52,858 bases of DNA from Bacteroidota bacterium (GCA_013289045.1 JABDAU010000018.1:1-52858); one strand, 5' to 3'. Counted from the stretch's first letter, positions 32,941 to 41,229 are shown. Notes: generated from the letters alone by a model not told the origin. Translations and numbers: made by a program.

Positions 32941-33414
32941 TTATTTAAGATGTGACCGCAGCATCCAGGCGCTTTTTTCGTGATATTCTGTCAAACCAGT
33001 CAGGTAATCACTGGTCCCAACATCTTTTAATCGGTCCGCAAGCGTATTGATCTGGGAGCGGATATTGATAATAATGCTTTCATGATCATTCAGCAGTTCT
33101 TTGATGAATCCGGCACTGTCGTTCTTATCCCGGGTTTGTTCGGTCAGGTGGGTCAGTTCCAGGAACTGTTTTAACGTTGCCGGAGCATAATGCCCCAATA
33201 TCCTTATCCGCTCGGCTACGGTGTCGACAATTTCAGCGATCTCATTGTACTGCGCTTCAAAGAAAACATGCATCGAGTGAAAGTCGGGTCCCTCAACGTT
33301 CCAGTGCGCATTCCGGGTTTTAGTATATAAAACGAACTCGTCTGCCAGGATATGAGAAAGCGTCTGGCTGATCTCTGCCAGGTGTTCCTGAGTAATGCCT
33401 ATGTTTGGCGTCAT
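32941..33414 (-). CDS. dps: Dps-family ferritin-like DNA-protection protein
   Basis: 157 residues, usual length. HWNVEGPDFHSMHVFFEAQYNEIAEIVDTVAERI carries the inter-subunit ferroxidase residues (His, His, Asp/Glu pattern). Dps stores iron and shields DNA against peroxide. It has its own promoter with the Crp-like site and TACTTTAG -7 element, so it is a stress-regulon member. The MGMT gene follows 73 nt downstream with a promoter of its own. Confidence 0.93.
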   Translation of the reverse strand: MTPNIGITQEHLAEISQTLSHILADEFVLYTKTRNAHWNVEGPDFHSMHVFFEAQYNEIAEIVDTVAERIRILGHYAPATLKQFLELTHLTEQTRDKNDSAGFIKELLNDHESIIINIRSQINTLADRLKDVGTSDYLTGLTEYHEKSAWMLRSHLK

Positions 33415-33473
33415 GGTATAATGATTGATGTCTTAATTATCAGCTAAAGTAGAAGTCGTTGCGGCCTTACTTC

Positions 33474-33489
33474 AAGGACATATATCACA
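33474..33489 (-). promoter_or_regulatory. Crp-like activator site upstream of dps
   Basis: Minus strand TGTGATATATGTCCTT, exactly the consensus, then 22 nt and the -7 TACTTTAG (33451-33444). Start codon at 33414. Confidence 0.75.
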
Positions 33490-33555
33490 AAATGTAAGAG
33501 AGGCGGTCGGGCTGCCCCGTATAACTGGACGGTCAGCCTCTGCATTAACTGTTAT

Positions 33556-33765
33556 TCAACCACGTCCGGAGTGCCTGGACCGGTAACGATGGACATTACG
33601 CACGCCGCAGCTCCCGGTACAGCTCATGACAACAAAGATAATGGCGAATCCGCCGGCCGTCAAGCACAGCAGCTCATAATCAATATGCTTAAGACCGCTG
33701 GAAAGGATTTCGGCAATTACGCTTATCAGGGCAGCCAATAGGAGATAATACTTTAAGTTTTTCAT
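33556..33765 (-). CDS. small two-helix membrane protein
   Basis: 69 residues with helices near 5-24 and 32-52 (LLCLTAGGFAIIFVVMSC) and a basic tail with two Cys. Family not recognised. It lies 46 nt downstream of trxB on the same strand and is probably in the trxB transcript. Confidence 0.6.
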   Translation of the reverse strand: MKNLKYYLLLAALISVIAEILSSGLKHIDYELLCLTAGGFAIIFVVMSCTGSCGVRNVHRYRSRHSGRG

Positions 33766-33811
33766 GGCAATCTTTTTTGGATTTGATAGTATGCTAAATT
33801 TTCAGGCCGGC

Positions 33812-34765
33812 TTAATCAGATCCCCCGGTTCCGGCGAGGTAGCGTTCACAATCCAGCGCCGCCATACAGCCGCTGCCGGCGGCGGTCACTGCCTGCCTGT
33901 AGGTGGCGTCCTGTGCATCGCCACAACAAAAAATGCCTTCCAGGTTAGTTTTTGTCGACCGGCCAATGGTACTGATATAGCCACCCTCATCCATGTTGAT
34001 CCAGTCTTTAAATATCTCGGTGTTTGGATGATGGCCGATAGCTACAAAGAAGCCCGTTACGACCAGCATTGATTCTTCTTTGGTCACTGAATTAAATAGC
34101 CTGGCGCCTTGTACGCTTACACCGTTGCCGATGATTTCCTTTACCTCGACATTGAACATGACCTCAATATTTGGTGTGGACTGTATACGATGGATCATAG
34201 CCTTTGAGGCTTTAAACTCACTTTTCCTGACCAGCATATATACTTTTTTTGAAAGTCCGGCAAGGTGTATGGCCTCTTCGGCAGCGGTATCGCCGGCGCC
34301 TACTATAGCCACATCTTCCCCTTTAAAGAAAAATCCGTCGCAGGTGGCACATGCGGAAACCCCGCAGCCCGCGTATTTTACTTCAGACTCCAGGCCAAGC
34401 CATTTTGGTGCCGCTCCTGTGGAAATGATTACTGCATCTGCCGTGACGGTCTTTTCTTCATTAACGATAATACGGTAGGGTCTAACAGAGAAATCTACCT
34501 TGCTAACATATCCCGCTCTCAGATCTGCGCCCATCCGTTCAGCCTGCTTATGGAAGTTTTCCATCATCTGCGGACCCATGATTCCGTCTGGGTACCCCGG
34601 GTAATTATCTACGCCGGTCGTTTTGGTCAGCTGCCCTCCAATCAAGAACCCAGTATATAATACCGGTTTTAGATCCGCGCGGGCGGTATAGATGGCAGCG
34701 GTGTATCCGGCTGGCCCCGATCCGATGATCAGGCATTTTACATGTTCGGCTTCTTCGGTTTTCAT
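33812..34765 (-). CDS. trxB: thioredoxin reductase
   Basis: 317 residues. FAD motif GSGPAGYTAAIYTARA, redox site SACATCDGFF (CxxC), NADPH motif GAGDTAAEEA and C-terminal GIFCCGDA. GGQLTKTTGVDNYPGYPDG fits the bacterial type. It reduces thioredoxin with NADPH. Expression is probably under the Crp-like site 70 nt upstream. Confidence 0.95.
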   Translation of the reverse strand: MKTEEAEHVKCLIIGSGPAGYTAAIYTARADLKPVLYTGFLIGGQLTKTTGVDNYPGYPDGIMGPQMMENFHKQAERMGADLRAGYVSKVDFSVRPYRIIVNEEKTVTADAVIISTGAAPKWLGLESEVKYAGCGVSACATCDGFFFKGEDVAIVGAGDTAAEEAIHLAGLSKKVYMLVRKSEFKASKAMIHRIQSTPNIEVMFNVEVKEIIGNGVSVQGARLFNSVTKEESMLVVTGFFVAIGHHPNTEIFKDWINMDEGGYISTIGRSTKTNLEGIFCCGDAQDATYRQAVTAAGSGCMAALDCERYLAGTGGSD

Positions 34766-34834
34766 TTTTTAGCAGATAGGGAATGAACGTTGTGAATGGA
34801 TAAAGCAAGTTACCGTAGGATGCTCCCAGGGTAA

Positions 34835-34850
34835 AAGGACATAAATCACA
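34835..34850 (-). promoter_or_regulatory. Crp-like activator site upstream of trxB
   Basis: Minus strand TGTGATTTATGTCCTT, 22 nt, then -7 TAACTTGC (34812-34805). The divergent + strand gene starts 50 nt to the right. Confidence 0.72.
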
Positions 34851-34899
34851 AAATCCTGATCAGTATGGAAAAGAGCTGCCGATCTTTTAATTTAGCGAA

Positions 34900-35596
34900 A
34901 TGACCCGCGCCGCTTTAATCCTTAACTTTCTAGACCAGCTGGATATTTCGGAATTCCGCCTTCCGGCAGGTATCACCCTTTTGAACCCTTACGGCGAGAG
35001 TGCTTTTATTCGGGAGACCTCCAGGCTCTTTTATGAAAAATTCTACCAGGATGTGGAGCCGCGAACACTTATTTTGGGGATCAATCCCGGCCGCTTCGGG
35101 GCAGGCATGACCGGCCTTCCTTTACCGATCCGAAGCGTTTAGTATCTGCCTTAGGGCTACCCTATGAGGGTAAAGTTACTCATGAGCCATCTTCAGAATT
35201 TATCTACGATATGATCAGCGCCTATGGCGGTCCGGCTAAGTTTTACAAAGACACCTATATCAATTCGTTATTTCCGCTTACCGTGGTAAAGCAAGCCACA
35301 AAGGGTAAGGTGGTTAATTATAACTACTATGACGATACAGCCTGCTGGCCTTGCTGCGCCCGGCCATTATTCAAAATATCCGGAAACAGATTGAAATATC
35401 GGGCAATCCCGGCGCGTGTATCTGCCTGGGTGCGGGTACAAATGCCAGGGCATTGCGCAAGCTTAACGATGAATTTGGTTTTTTTAAACGGATCATCCCG
35501 GTTGAGCATCCCAGGTACATTGTTCAGTATAACTATAAGGAAAGGCATACCTATATTGATAAATACCTCCAGATCCTGGAAGAAGCAGGGAGTTAA
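34900..35596 (+). pseudogene. uracil-DNA glycosylase (SMUG2-like) with two frameshifts
   Basis: Three frames in order give one protein: LILGINPGRFGAGMTGLP, then PYEGKVTHEPSSEFIYDMI with NSLFPLTVV, then ICLGAGTNARALRKLNDEFGFFKRIIPVEHPRY. LGINPGRFG and the late PVEHPRY are the two catalytic motifs of the SMUG/UDG-like family. Adding one T to CCTTTACC near 35118 and one C to GCCTGCTGG near 35341 joins the frames; the span of 697 nt is two short of 233 codons. The order of both losses in short homopolymers resembles the other frameshifts of this region. Confidence 0.78.
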
Positions 35597-35612
35597 CTTT
35601 ATTCTTGGCAGG

Positions 35613-35948
35613 TCAAATATCGATATCTGTGCAATTCATCCTGAGCTTCATTTTTTCTTTGGCCTGAGAAATATGATGATCTGTCAATAGCTTGCCGTCA
35701 TCCGAATATTCCAACAAGGCATCGCTCAGTATCCCAGCCAGGACGGGTATCATTTGTTTGTAACGCTGTGTTTCATCTGGTTTGGCATATAGTTGCCCGG
35801 CGATTTTTGCGAGGTGAAAATGATCTTCGATGTGATAAAGGTAGGCGGTTATATCAACTGTCGAGCGCGCCTCCCATGCAGCTACAAACTCCTTCCTGAT
35901 TAGCTCCTGCCAATCCCCGGGAGCTTTGATTGAATCATTATCGGACAT
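35613..35948 (-). CDS. hypothetical protein, 111 aa
   Basis: Soluble, helical, acidic protein (KAPGDWQELIRKEFVAAWEARSTVDITAYLYHIEDHFHLAKIAG). Family not recognised. It is preceded by the -7 element TAATTTTG (35981-35974). It is convergent with the uracil-DNA glycosylase gene, 16 nt apart. Confidence 0.65.
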   Translation of the reverse strand: MSDNDSIKAPGDWQELIRKEFVAAWEARSTVDITAYLYHIEDHFHLAKIAGQLYAKPDETQRYKQMIPVLAGILSDALLEYSDDGKLLTDHHISQAKEKMKLRMNCTDIDI

Positions 35949-36020
35949 CTTATGATTTTCTTTCTAGATAACGCAAAATTAAACTATATCAAGCATTAAT
36001 AGGTGATATATCATTGTATT

Positions 36021-36380
36021 CTAACGACTGAGCCAATGACGGGAAATGGCAACCAGTTCACAGACATCAAATGGCTTACTCAGAATGCCGTCCGCATGGC
36101 TTTCCAATGCTATTTCCTCCAGTTTTGAATTGGTGGAAACTAATATTAACGGAATGCAAATCGTGATACAGTTCTTTTTTAGACCCAGGCAAATACCCAG
36201 CACTGATTCATCGGACAGACTGTAATCCATCAATATGAGATCAGGCCTGATCGAACAAACACTATCAATGGGTTTATCCTCCCGGGACAAGATAGTTTCA
36301 AACCCTTCTTCGGAGAGAATGTAACCCATAATATCCAGGATATCCGGATCACCCTCAATTATCAATATGCATTGGGACAT
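36021..36380 (-). CDS. single-domain response regulator (receiver)
   Basis: 119 residues from Met at 36380 (MSQCILIIEGD). The receiver fold is complete: acidic pocket EGDPD, phosphoacceptor Asp in LILMDYSL, switch Ser in LILVSTN, and Lys in ILSKPFD. There is no output domain, so it would act by protein contact or in a phosphorelay. It lies 58 nt after the DUF427 gene on the same strand and may share its transcript. Confidence 0.85.
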   Translation of the reverse strand: MSQCILIIEGDPDILDIMGYILSEEGFETILSREDKPIDSVCSIRPDLILMDYSLSDESVLGICLGLKKNCITICIPLILVSTNSKLEEIALESHADGILSKPFDVCELVAISRHWLSR

Positions 36381-36438
36381 ATTTAAAAATTGAATAGCCC
36401 GTGGCATTGGTTATTCCTGCGGGTTATGAAACACCAGC

Positions 36439-36723
36439 TTAGCTATCCTGGATAATTACCTCATCACCGAAAGCAATTTTATCTCTTACAATTTTCGCTG
36501 CGTCACTCAGGTATTGGTACTGCCACGCACCATTAAGCAGCCGTTTTGAACGGACCTTAATATGGAAATAATTAGCGGTACCTTTAAGAAAACAACCCGA
36601 AGTGTCGCGTGATGCCTTTAAAAACTCCATGCGAACGGAGGCGATAGGAAAATAATAGTAACCATCATCCCTAACGGCATCCTTACTGTCCGCTATAACC
36701 TCCTTATTCCAGATCGCTTTCAT
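36439..36723 (-). CDS. DUF427 protein
   Basis: 94 residues from Met at 36723 (MKAIWNKEVIADS). The motif YYYFPIASVRMEFLKASRDTSGCFLKGTANYFHI matches DUF427 (KAxWNGxVIAESD; YFPxxSVxxE; C/KGTAxY). The family's role is unknown, but it often neighbours redox genes. It follows the 83-aa gene after 14 nt. Confidence 0.85.
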   Translation of the reverse strand: MKAIWNKEVIADSKDAVRDDGYYYFPIASVRMEFLKASRDTSGCFLKGTANYFHIKVRSKRLLNGAWQYQYLSDAAKIVRDKIAFGDEVIIQDS

Positions 36724-36737
36724 GCGCAATGAAATGT

Positions 36738-36989
36738 TCAATCCTCTGTCTTGTCAATCCGCTTTCTTTTGACCCGGTAATCTGACCCGGGTTCTTCGCC
36801 AAGCAGGTAAGCGGATTCCGACGCACGGTAGGCTTGTGACAGTGTATCAGCGTTGGTATCCTCCTCCTTGGTTCTTGGAGTCCTTTCTTCTTCCAGGCCA
36901 TTGGAATGGATGTCCTGCTGGCTTACCTGGTCATCTTTATCGGCGAATTCCTGGTCGTTGAAAGGTATTTGATCTTCCGGATTAATCAT
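36738..36989 (-). CDS. small disordered hypothetical protein, first gene of its unit
   Basis: 83 residues, strongly charged and probably disordered (EEERTPRTKEEDTN, VKRKRIDKTED). No known family. It heads a unit with DUF427 and the receiver gene. Its promoter has the Crp-like site at 37061-37076. Confidence 0.6.
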   Translation of the reverse strand: MINPEDQIPFNDQEFADKDDQVSQQDIHSNGLEEERTPRTKEEDTNADTLSQAYRASESAYLLGEEPGSDYRVKRKRIDKTED

Positions 36990-37060
36990 TTTTTATCAGG
37001 CTTTGCGCAGGCTTTATTGCCTGCGGCTTAGGCAAGTTCAGATTTTCAGCTTCGTATTAA

Positions 37061-37076
37061 AAGGACATTTATCTCA
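37061..37076 (-). promoter_or_regulatory. Crp-like activator site upstream of the 83-aa/DUF427 unit
   Basis: Minus strand TGAGATAAATGTCCTT, then 21 nt and GAACTTGC (37039-37032) as -7. Start codon at 36989. Confidence 0.65.
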
Positions 37077-37272
37077 ATTTTAATTAAAGAGAAAAGATGG
37101 CAGCAAAATATTATCCGCAGTTAATAGTCGGCCTAAAAGTCCAACAAATGATCCTTGTTTTCCATTGGAGCTGTTTTTCTTTCTTCCTAATATTGTATAA
37201 CATAACTTAGATAGCCGTTACCGCATGAAACAACATCGGCACCACGCTATATCAAATTAGAACTACCTCAAA

Positions 37273-37548
37273 ATGGAAACATCTGTCAATAAAATACCCG
37301 GCTCTAAACACTTTCCAACAAGCGCCTATCATGTAGAATTTGATTATTTCGCTACGGAAGAATATAACAGTCTGCTCGTTATTCCTTTCCGGGAGCACGT
37401 TGTTATCGTTTGCGGAAATGAGCACCTGGGAACCTTAACTAAGCCAATTGGTGAAGACGGTTTCTGGGAGGTCTTCGAAGGTAACTTCGATGGCGAATTG
37501 CTGGAACGAATCGGCGCGACCATAGATAATTATAACGCAAACCTTTAG
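37273..37548 (+). CDS. hypothetical protein, 91 aa
   Basis: Small beta-rich soluble protein (YHVEFDYFATEEYNSLLVIPFREHVVIVCGNEHLGTL). Family not recognised. Its own region 37077-37272 shows no clear promoter or Crp-like site. Ends opposite the PEP-mutase-like gene on the other strand. Confidence 0.6.
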   Translation: METSVNKIPGSKHFPTSAYHVEFDYFATEEYNSLLVIPFREHVVIVCGNEHLGTLTKPIGEDGFWEVFEGNFDGELLERIGATIDNYNANL

Positions 37549-37640
37549 GAGGGCAAAGCTTCCTTACGTTAGTTATCTTTTTCTCCATGTGCTGAGAAAG
37601 ATCATTATACCCGAAGAATAAATCAGTTTCGTAAGCTTGC

Positions 37641-38492
37641 CTACCGTTTGCCAAAATTGCCGAAAATTTCATTCAGGTCGCCGTACGGCGTGCTTTTATC
37701 GGCGTAAGTAAACGTGCCCCTGGCTTTGATTTCGTCCAGTGCACGAAAAAATTCACCGTAGGCCGCGCGTATCAGCGAAGAACCTACACTGATTCGTTTA
37801 ACCCCGAGATGCTCCAGCATAGTTATTGACATCAGTACCCCGGCAAGGCCCATGATCACATTTACTGGTTTGGGATGTACCGCGTCTACCACCGTTTTTA
37901 TTTCTTCTGCGGTTTTTAGTCCCGGTGCAAACAGCACGTCCGCCCCGGCGGCTGCAAATGCAGTAAGCCGGTTAACGGTGTCATTCAGGTTCATGTGACC
38001 GTGCAGGTAATTTTCAGCCCGGGCGGTCAGCGTAAATGGTTGATCAAGATCACGCTTGGCGGCTACTGCCGCTTTAACCCTTTCTACCGCTACATCAAAC
38101 GGATAGATGGGGTTAGCTTTGTCGCCGGTGGCGTCTTCAATTGAACAACCTGCGAGGCCGGCTTCCGCCGCAAGCGTTACGGTGGTAATCACATCTTCAA
38201 TTGAATGCCCGTAGCCATTTTCCAGGTCAGCTGAAACGGGAAGCGATGTTGCTTTTTGAATGACTTTGGCGTTTTCAAGCGCCACCTGCCTGGTCACACT
38301 TGTATGTCCGTCAGGCACACCCAGGCCATAAGCCAGTCCAGCGCTCGTTGTGGCCAATGCCTTAAAACCCATTGTCTCCATGATCATTGCCGAACCCGCA
38401 TCCCATGGATTGGGTATCACGAAAATACCCGGTTGGTCGTGCAGCGCAATAAAGGCTTTCGCACGTTCTATAAAATTATGTCCAGTATCCAT
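37641..38492 (-). CDS. isocitrate lyase/PEP mutase-family protein
   Basis: 283 residues. IPNPWDAGSAMIMETMGFKALATTS opens the barrel, ADLENGYG is the metal-binding segment and LAGCSIED follows; GVKRISVGSSLIRAA ends the barrel. The family includes PEP mutases, phosphonopyruvate hydrolases and 2-methylisocitrate lyases. The absence of the KKCGH motif argues against isocitrate lyase. It is 5 nt downstream of ridA and therefore co-transcribed. Confidence 0.85.
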   Translation of the reverse strand: MDTGHNFIERAKAFIALHDQPGIFVIPNPWDAGSAMIMETMGFKALATTSAGLAYGLGVPDGHTSVTRQVALENAKVIQKATSLPVSADLENGYGHSIEDVITTVTLAAEAGLAGCSIEDATGDKANPIYPFDVAVERVKAAVAAKRDLDQPFTLTARAENYLHGHMNLNDTVNRLTAFAAAGADVLFAPGLKTAEEIKTVVDAVHPKPVNVIMGLAGVLMSITMLEHLGVKRISVGSSLIRAAYGEFFRALDEIKARGTFTYADKSTPYGDLNEIFGNFGKR

Positions 38493-38497
38493 AATAT

Positions 38498-38893
38498 TTA
38501 TTCTACAGCCGCAATGCAGTCAACTTCTATATCAAATCCACCGTTCCAGGCCGGTACGTTTACAAATATCCGTGCAGGGAAGTCGGAGGGGAAATATCTT
38601 TTATAAACCTCGTTCACTTTGGGAAACATCTCCACATTTGTAACATAAACGTTCACCTTTAATACATTTTCTAAAGATGATCCGGCTGCTTCCACGCACT
38701 GTTTCATTTGTTCCAGGACCAGTTCCGCCTGCCTTGAAATATCGCCCTTAAAGATTTCACCCGTTTCCGGATCAAATGGAGGTGCCCCGGTGACATAAAT
38801 GGTGTCCCCGTGTTTCGTCACCGTAGAGGTGGGAGCATTATATTTTTCAAGGAACGTTGCCAGTGGCTCAACTCTGATGATTTCTCTTTTCAT
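38498..38893 (-). CDS. RidA-family enamine/imine deaminase
   Basis: 131 residues from Met at 38893 (MKREIIRVEP). YVTGAPPFDPETGEI, LEQMKQCVEAAGSSLENVLKVNVYVTN, PARIFVNVPAW and DIEVDCIAAV are RidA blocks; the Arg in PARIF and Glu in DIEVD are the deaminase residues. RidA removes toxic 2-aminoacrylate-like enamines. Expression is controlled by the Crp-like site. Confidence 0.9.
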   Translation of the reverse strand: MKREIIRVEPLATFLEKYNAPTSTVTKHGDTIYVTGAPPFDPETGEIFKGDISRQAELVLEQMKQCVEAAGSSLENVLKVNVYVTNVEMFPKVNEVYKRYFPSDFPARIFVNVPAWNGGFDIEVDCIAAVE

Positions 38894-38976
38894 GGCGATG
38901 TAGTTAATGGTCGGCAACATCCAGATATTTGACCGTCCTGCTATTTACAAAAGTGGACGCTACTATGGCATATCGC

Positions 38977-38992
38977 AAGGACATATGTCACT
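38977..38992 (-). promoter_or_regulatory. Crp-like activator site upstream of ridA
   Basis: Minus strand AGTGACATATGTCCTT, then 21 nt and CACTTTTG (38955-38948) as -7. Both halves are well kept (GTGAC...GTCC is nearly palindromic). Start codon at 38893. Confidence 0.72.
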
Positions 38993-39049
38993 TACTTTGA
39001 TCAAAATTATTAATAGGTTTTTCAGATCAACATACGAAAATAAATAATG

Positions 39050-39087
39050 TTGCGATTTTATGCAACTTTGCAGAATTTTGCATGATG
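39050..39087 (+). promoter_or_regulatory. TTTGCA-repeat operator before the DeoR-family gene
   Basis: GC dinucleotides spaced 10, 8 and 10 nt (TTGC, TGCAA, TTTGCA, TTTGCA), ending ATG at 39085-39087. The spacing and most bases equal those of 21759-21796. A -7-like GAATTTTG lies inside, so binding would repress. The leader to the DeoR start at 39264 is about 175 nt and holds two short frames that look non-coding or uncertain. Confidence 0.6.
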
Positions 39088-39263
39088 AAGGTAGCGAATG
39101 GTATTTTAGATCCAGAAACCAAATTCATAACAAATGGGAAGCTGGTCTTTATCGCGCAAAGGTTTTTCTACCTTCGATACTTGGCACGGTGAGTATTTTA
39201 CTATTTTTTGTTACCATTGCATATGGAATCCGCCGAATCAGAATGATGGGCACTAATTGACGC

Positions 39264-40013
39264 ATGGCAAAGGAAGAAAGATATAAAATGATCCTTAAGA
39301 TCCTTGAAGTCAACGGTAAGGTTGGCTTTGATGACCTTGCGCCTAAACTCAACGTCTCCTCCGATACGGTCCGCAGGGACATTGAACAGCTGCATAAGAT
39401 GGGGCTGCTTTCCAAAATTCGCGGCGGGGCGGCTGTACGTTCTAATTTACCGTTCGCATTTCATGACCGGGTGCTTCAATTTAACGAGGGAAAGAATATC
39501 ATCGGATTGAAGGTTCAGCATTTGATCAAGCCCGGCCAGACCATATTTATGGATGGCGGCACCACCGTGTGTGCGGTTGCCACACATTTTCCCGCAAGTA
39601 TTGAGTTGAGAGTGGTCACCAATAATCTCGCCCTGCTGCCCATTCTGGCCCGATTTCCCAATATTGAAACTATCGTTTTAGGCGGAGTTTACAGAAAGGA
39701 ACTGGAAGTAAACGCCAGTCAGCAGACCTGCGAATATGCTGCTCAGTATGTAGCTGATCTTTATCTGATGGGAGCCTGTGGCGTTGATAGCTGTATGGGA
39801 GTGACTGCAGCTTTCCGTGAAGATGGTGAGGTGAAACAGGTAATGCGCCGTTCTTCAAAAAAAACTGCTGTACTCAGCGACTGCCAGAAGCTGGGTATCG
39901 TCGAATATTTCAAAGTAGCCGATTGCTCGGAAATAGATATGTTAATTACTGATCTGCCGACTACCGATGCCTCTCTTAATCCCTACCGTATGGCCTCGCT
40001 TCAAATTCAATAA
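39264..40013 (+). CDS. DeoR-family transcriptional repressor
   Basis: 249 residues. HTH MAKEERYKMILKILEVNGKVGFDDLAPKLNVSSDTVRRDIEQLHKMGLL is canonical; RGGA follows. The C-terminal sugar-phosphate sensor domain has MDGGTTV, TNNLALL, LGGVYRKEL and LMGACGVD. DeoR-type regulators sense phosphorylated sugars. The shared operator suggests it represses itself and the UlaG-like MBL gene at 21836. Confidence 0.93.
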   Translation: MAKEERYKMILKILEVNGKVGFDDLAPKLNVSSDTVRRDIEQLHKMGLLSKIRGGAAVRSNLPFAFHDRVLQFNEGKNIIGLKVQHLIKPGQTIFMDGGTTVCAVATHFPASIELRVVTNNLALLPILARFPNIETIVLGGVYRKELEVNASQQTCEYAAQYVADLYLMGACGVDSCMGVTAAFREDGEVKQVMRRSSKKTAVLSDCQKLGIVEYFKVADCSEIDMLITDLPTTDASLNPYRMASLQIQ

Positions 40014-40091
40014 AGGAAGGTAGTAATCACTACCTGAACCCACATCTTTAAATGACCTTCGGGTACTGTCTTATTTGTTCTGCTGCTAAAA

Positions 40092-40107
40092 TGTGACATA
40101 TATCCTT
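40092..40107 (+). promoter_or_regulatory. Crp-like activator site upstream of the intact peroxiredoxin-like gene
   Basis: TGTGACATATATCCTT, 22 nt, then AACTTTAC (40130-40137) as -7. Start codon at 40167. Confidence 0.7.
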
Positions 40108-40166
40108 TTGGGTTGCAGTGGAGTGCCCGAACTTTACCTTTCTCTATTAACCAATAATTACTTGTT

Positions 40167-40832
40167 ATGGAACAAAACAGCGATTTGCTTTCAGGAGAAC
40201 TGGAAAGTGCTAAAGAAAGGTTTAAGGCAAACAATTCCCCGGAGGCAGCGGAAATGTTCCGCGACTTAGTCGATAAACTAGACAGTGATGGTGTTGGTGG
40301 GGAAGCGCGGAAGGTTGGGGAAACAGCGCCCGACTTTACGCTGAAAAATGCTTCCGGTCACGATATATCCCTTAGTGATGAGCTGAAAAAAGGTCCGGTA
40401 ATCCTTAACTGGTATCGCGGTGGCTGGTGTCCATATTGCAACCTCGCCTTAAATTATTTACAACGATATTTGCTCCAGTTTAAGGGTTATGGCGCACAGT
40501 TAATCGCGATCACTCCGGAGACCCCGGATCAGTCCCTGTCGACCAAAGAGAAAAACAGCCTGGAGTTTGAAGTACTTACCGATGAAAACAACGTGGTTGC
40601 TGTGATGTACGCGGGCGTACACGGCCTGCCTGAGCAGATCAGAGAATTTTATGCCAATCGCGGCGTCGGAAAATATTATCAGGATTACCAAAATATAGAA
40701 TTTCCGGTGCCTGCAACCTATATCATAGGCAAAGATGGAATTATAAGCTATGTCTTTGCTGAATCCGATTACCGTAAAAGAGCTGAACCAACGGAAATCG
40801 TTGAAAGCCTGAAGAGGCTCCGGGATAATTGA
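40167..40832 (+). CDS. peroxiredoxin-like (AhpC/TSA) protein
   Basis: 221 residues. GETAPDFTLKNASGHDISLSD and WYRGGWCPYCNLALNYLQRYLLQF (CxxC thiol site) are the thioredoxin-fold peroxiredoxin blocks; FPVPATYIIGKDGIISYVFAESDYRKRAEP ends the domain. An N-terminal helical extension of about 50 residues precedes it. It is the intact paralogue of the frameshifted gene at 27501-28192. Reduces peroxides in the cytosol; the Crp-like site puts it in the stress regulon. Confidence 0.9.
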   Translation: MEQNSDLLSGELESAKERFKANNSPEAAEMFRDLVDKLDSDGVGGEARKVGETAPDFTLKNASGHDISLSDELKKGPVILNWYRGGWCPYCNLALNYLQRYLLQFKGYGAQLIAITPETPDQSLSTKEKNSLEFEVLTDENNVVAVMYAGVHGLPEQIREFYANRGVGKYYQDYQNIEFPVPATYIIGKDGIISYVFAESDYRKRAEPTEIVESLKRLRDN

Positions 40833-41229
40833 GGGATTGTTTTTTTAGTAATCTGCTGGGAAAGGCATTTTTTGTGTAGTTAAGATTTTAACTTGGACCC
40901 GTTATTTTTTTTTTTTCCATATTTCAATCTTTCCATGAATTAATGCTTTGCATTTATAACTACCTGTAAATCAACATAAATATTAGACATATAACTCCGA
41001 AAACTTCAAAAGGAATTTTGAATATCGGAGAGACGATCTATTGGATGAAATCAGAAACTCTTGGGTGATCGAGAAGTAAATCAAAACTTGGTGAAAGGCA
41101 TGATGATAGACATCCAAATTGCATGAAAAATTATGCCCTTTTTTGGTGTTTGGGATTTGTACTATTAGTACACTTGTCAAATCACAATATCGCATATCAG
41201 CCTTAATCGTCAATAAAGTGACGTGAGCT
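40833..41229. other. gene-free stretch
   Basis: About 400 bp without a credible gene; it contains a T15-like run near 40903-40917 and A/T-rich sequence. Short frames on the minus strand have no family-like features. Confidence 0.5.

Noticed and set aside
35985..36015. ATGATATATCACC near the 111-aa gene promoter on the minus strand
   Set aside because: Resembles the Crp-like left half, but TCC is replaced and the distance to the -7 TAATTTTG is 18 nt, not 21-22.
40983..41213. Possible 76-aa minus-strand protein
   Set aside because: Low-complexity, no family-like motif, no promoter; taken as a chance frame.
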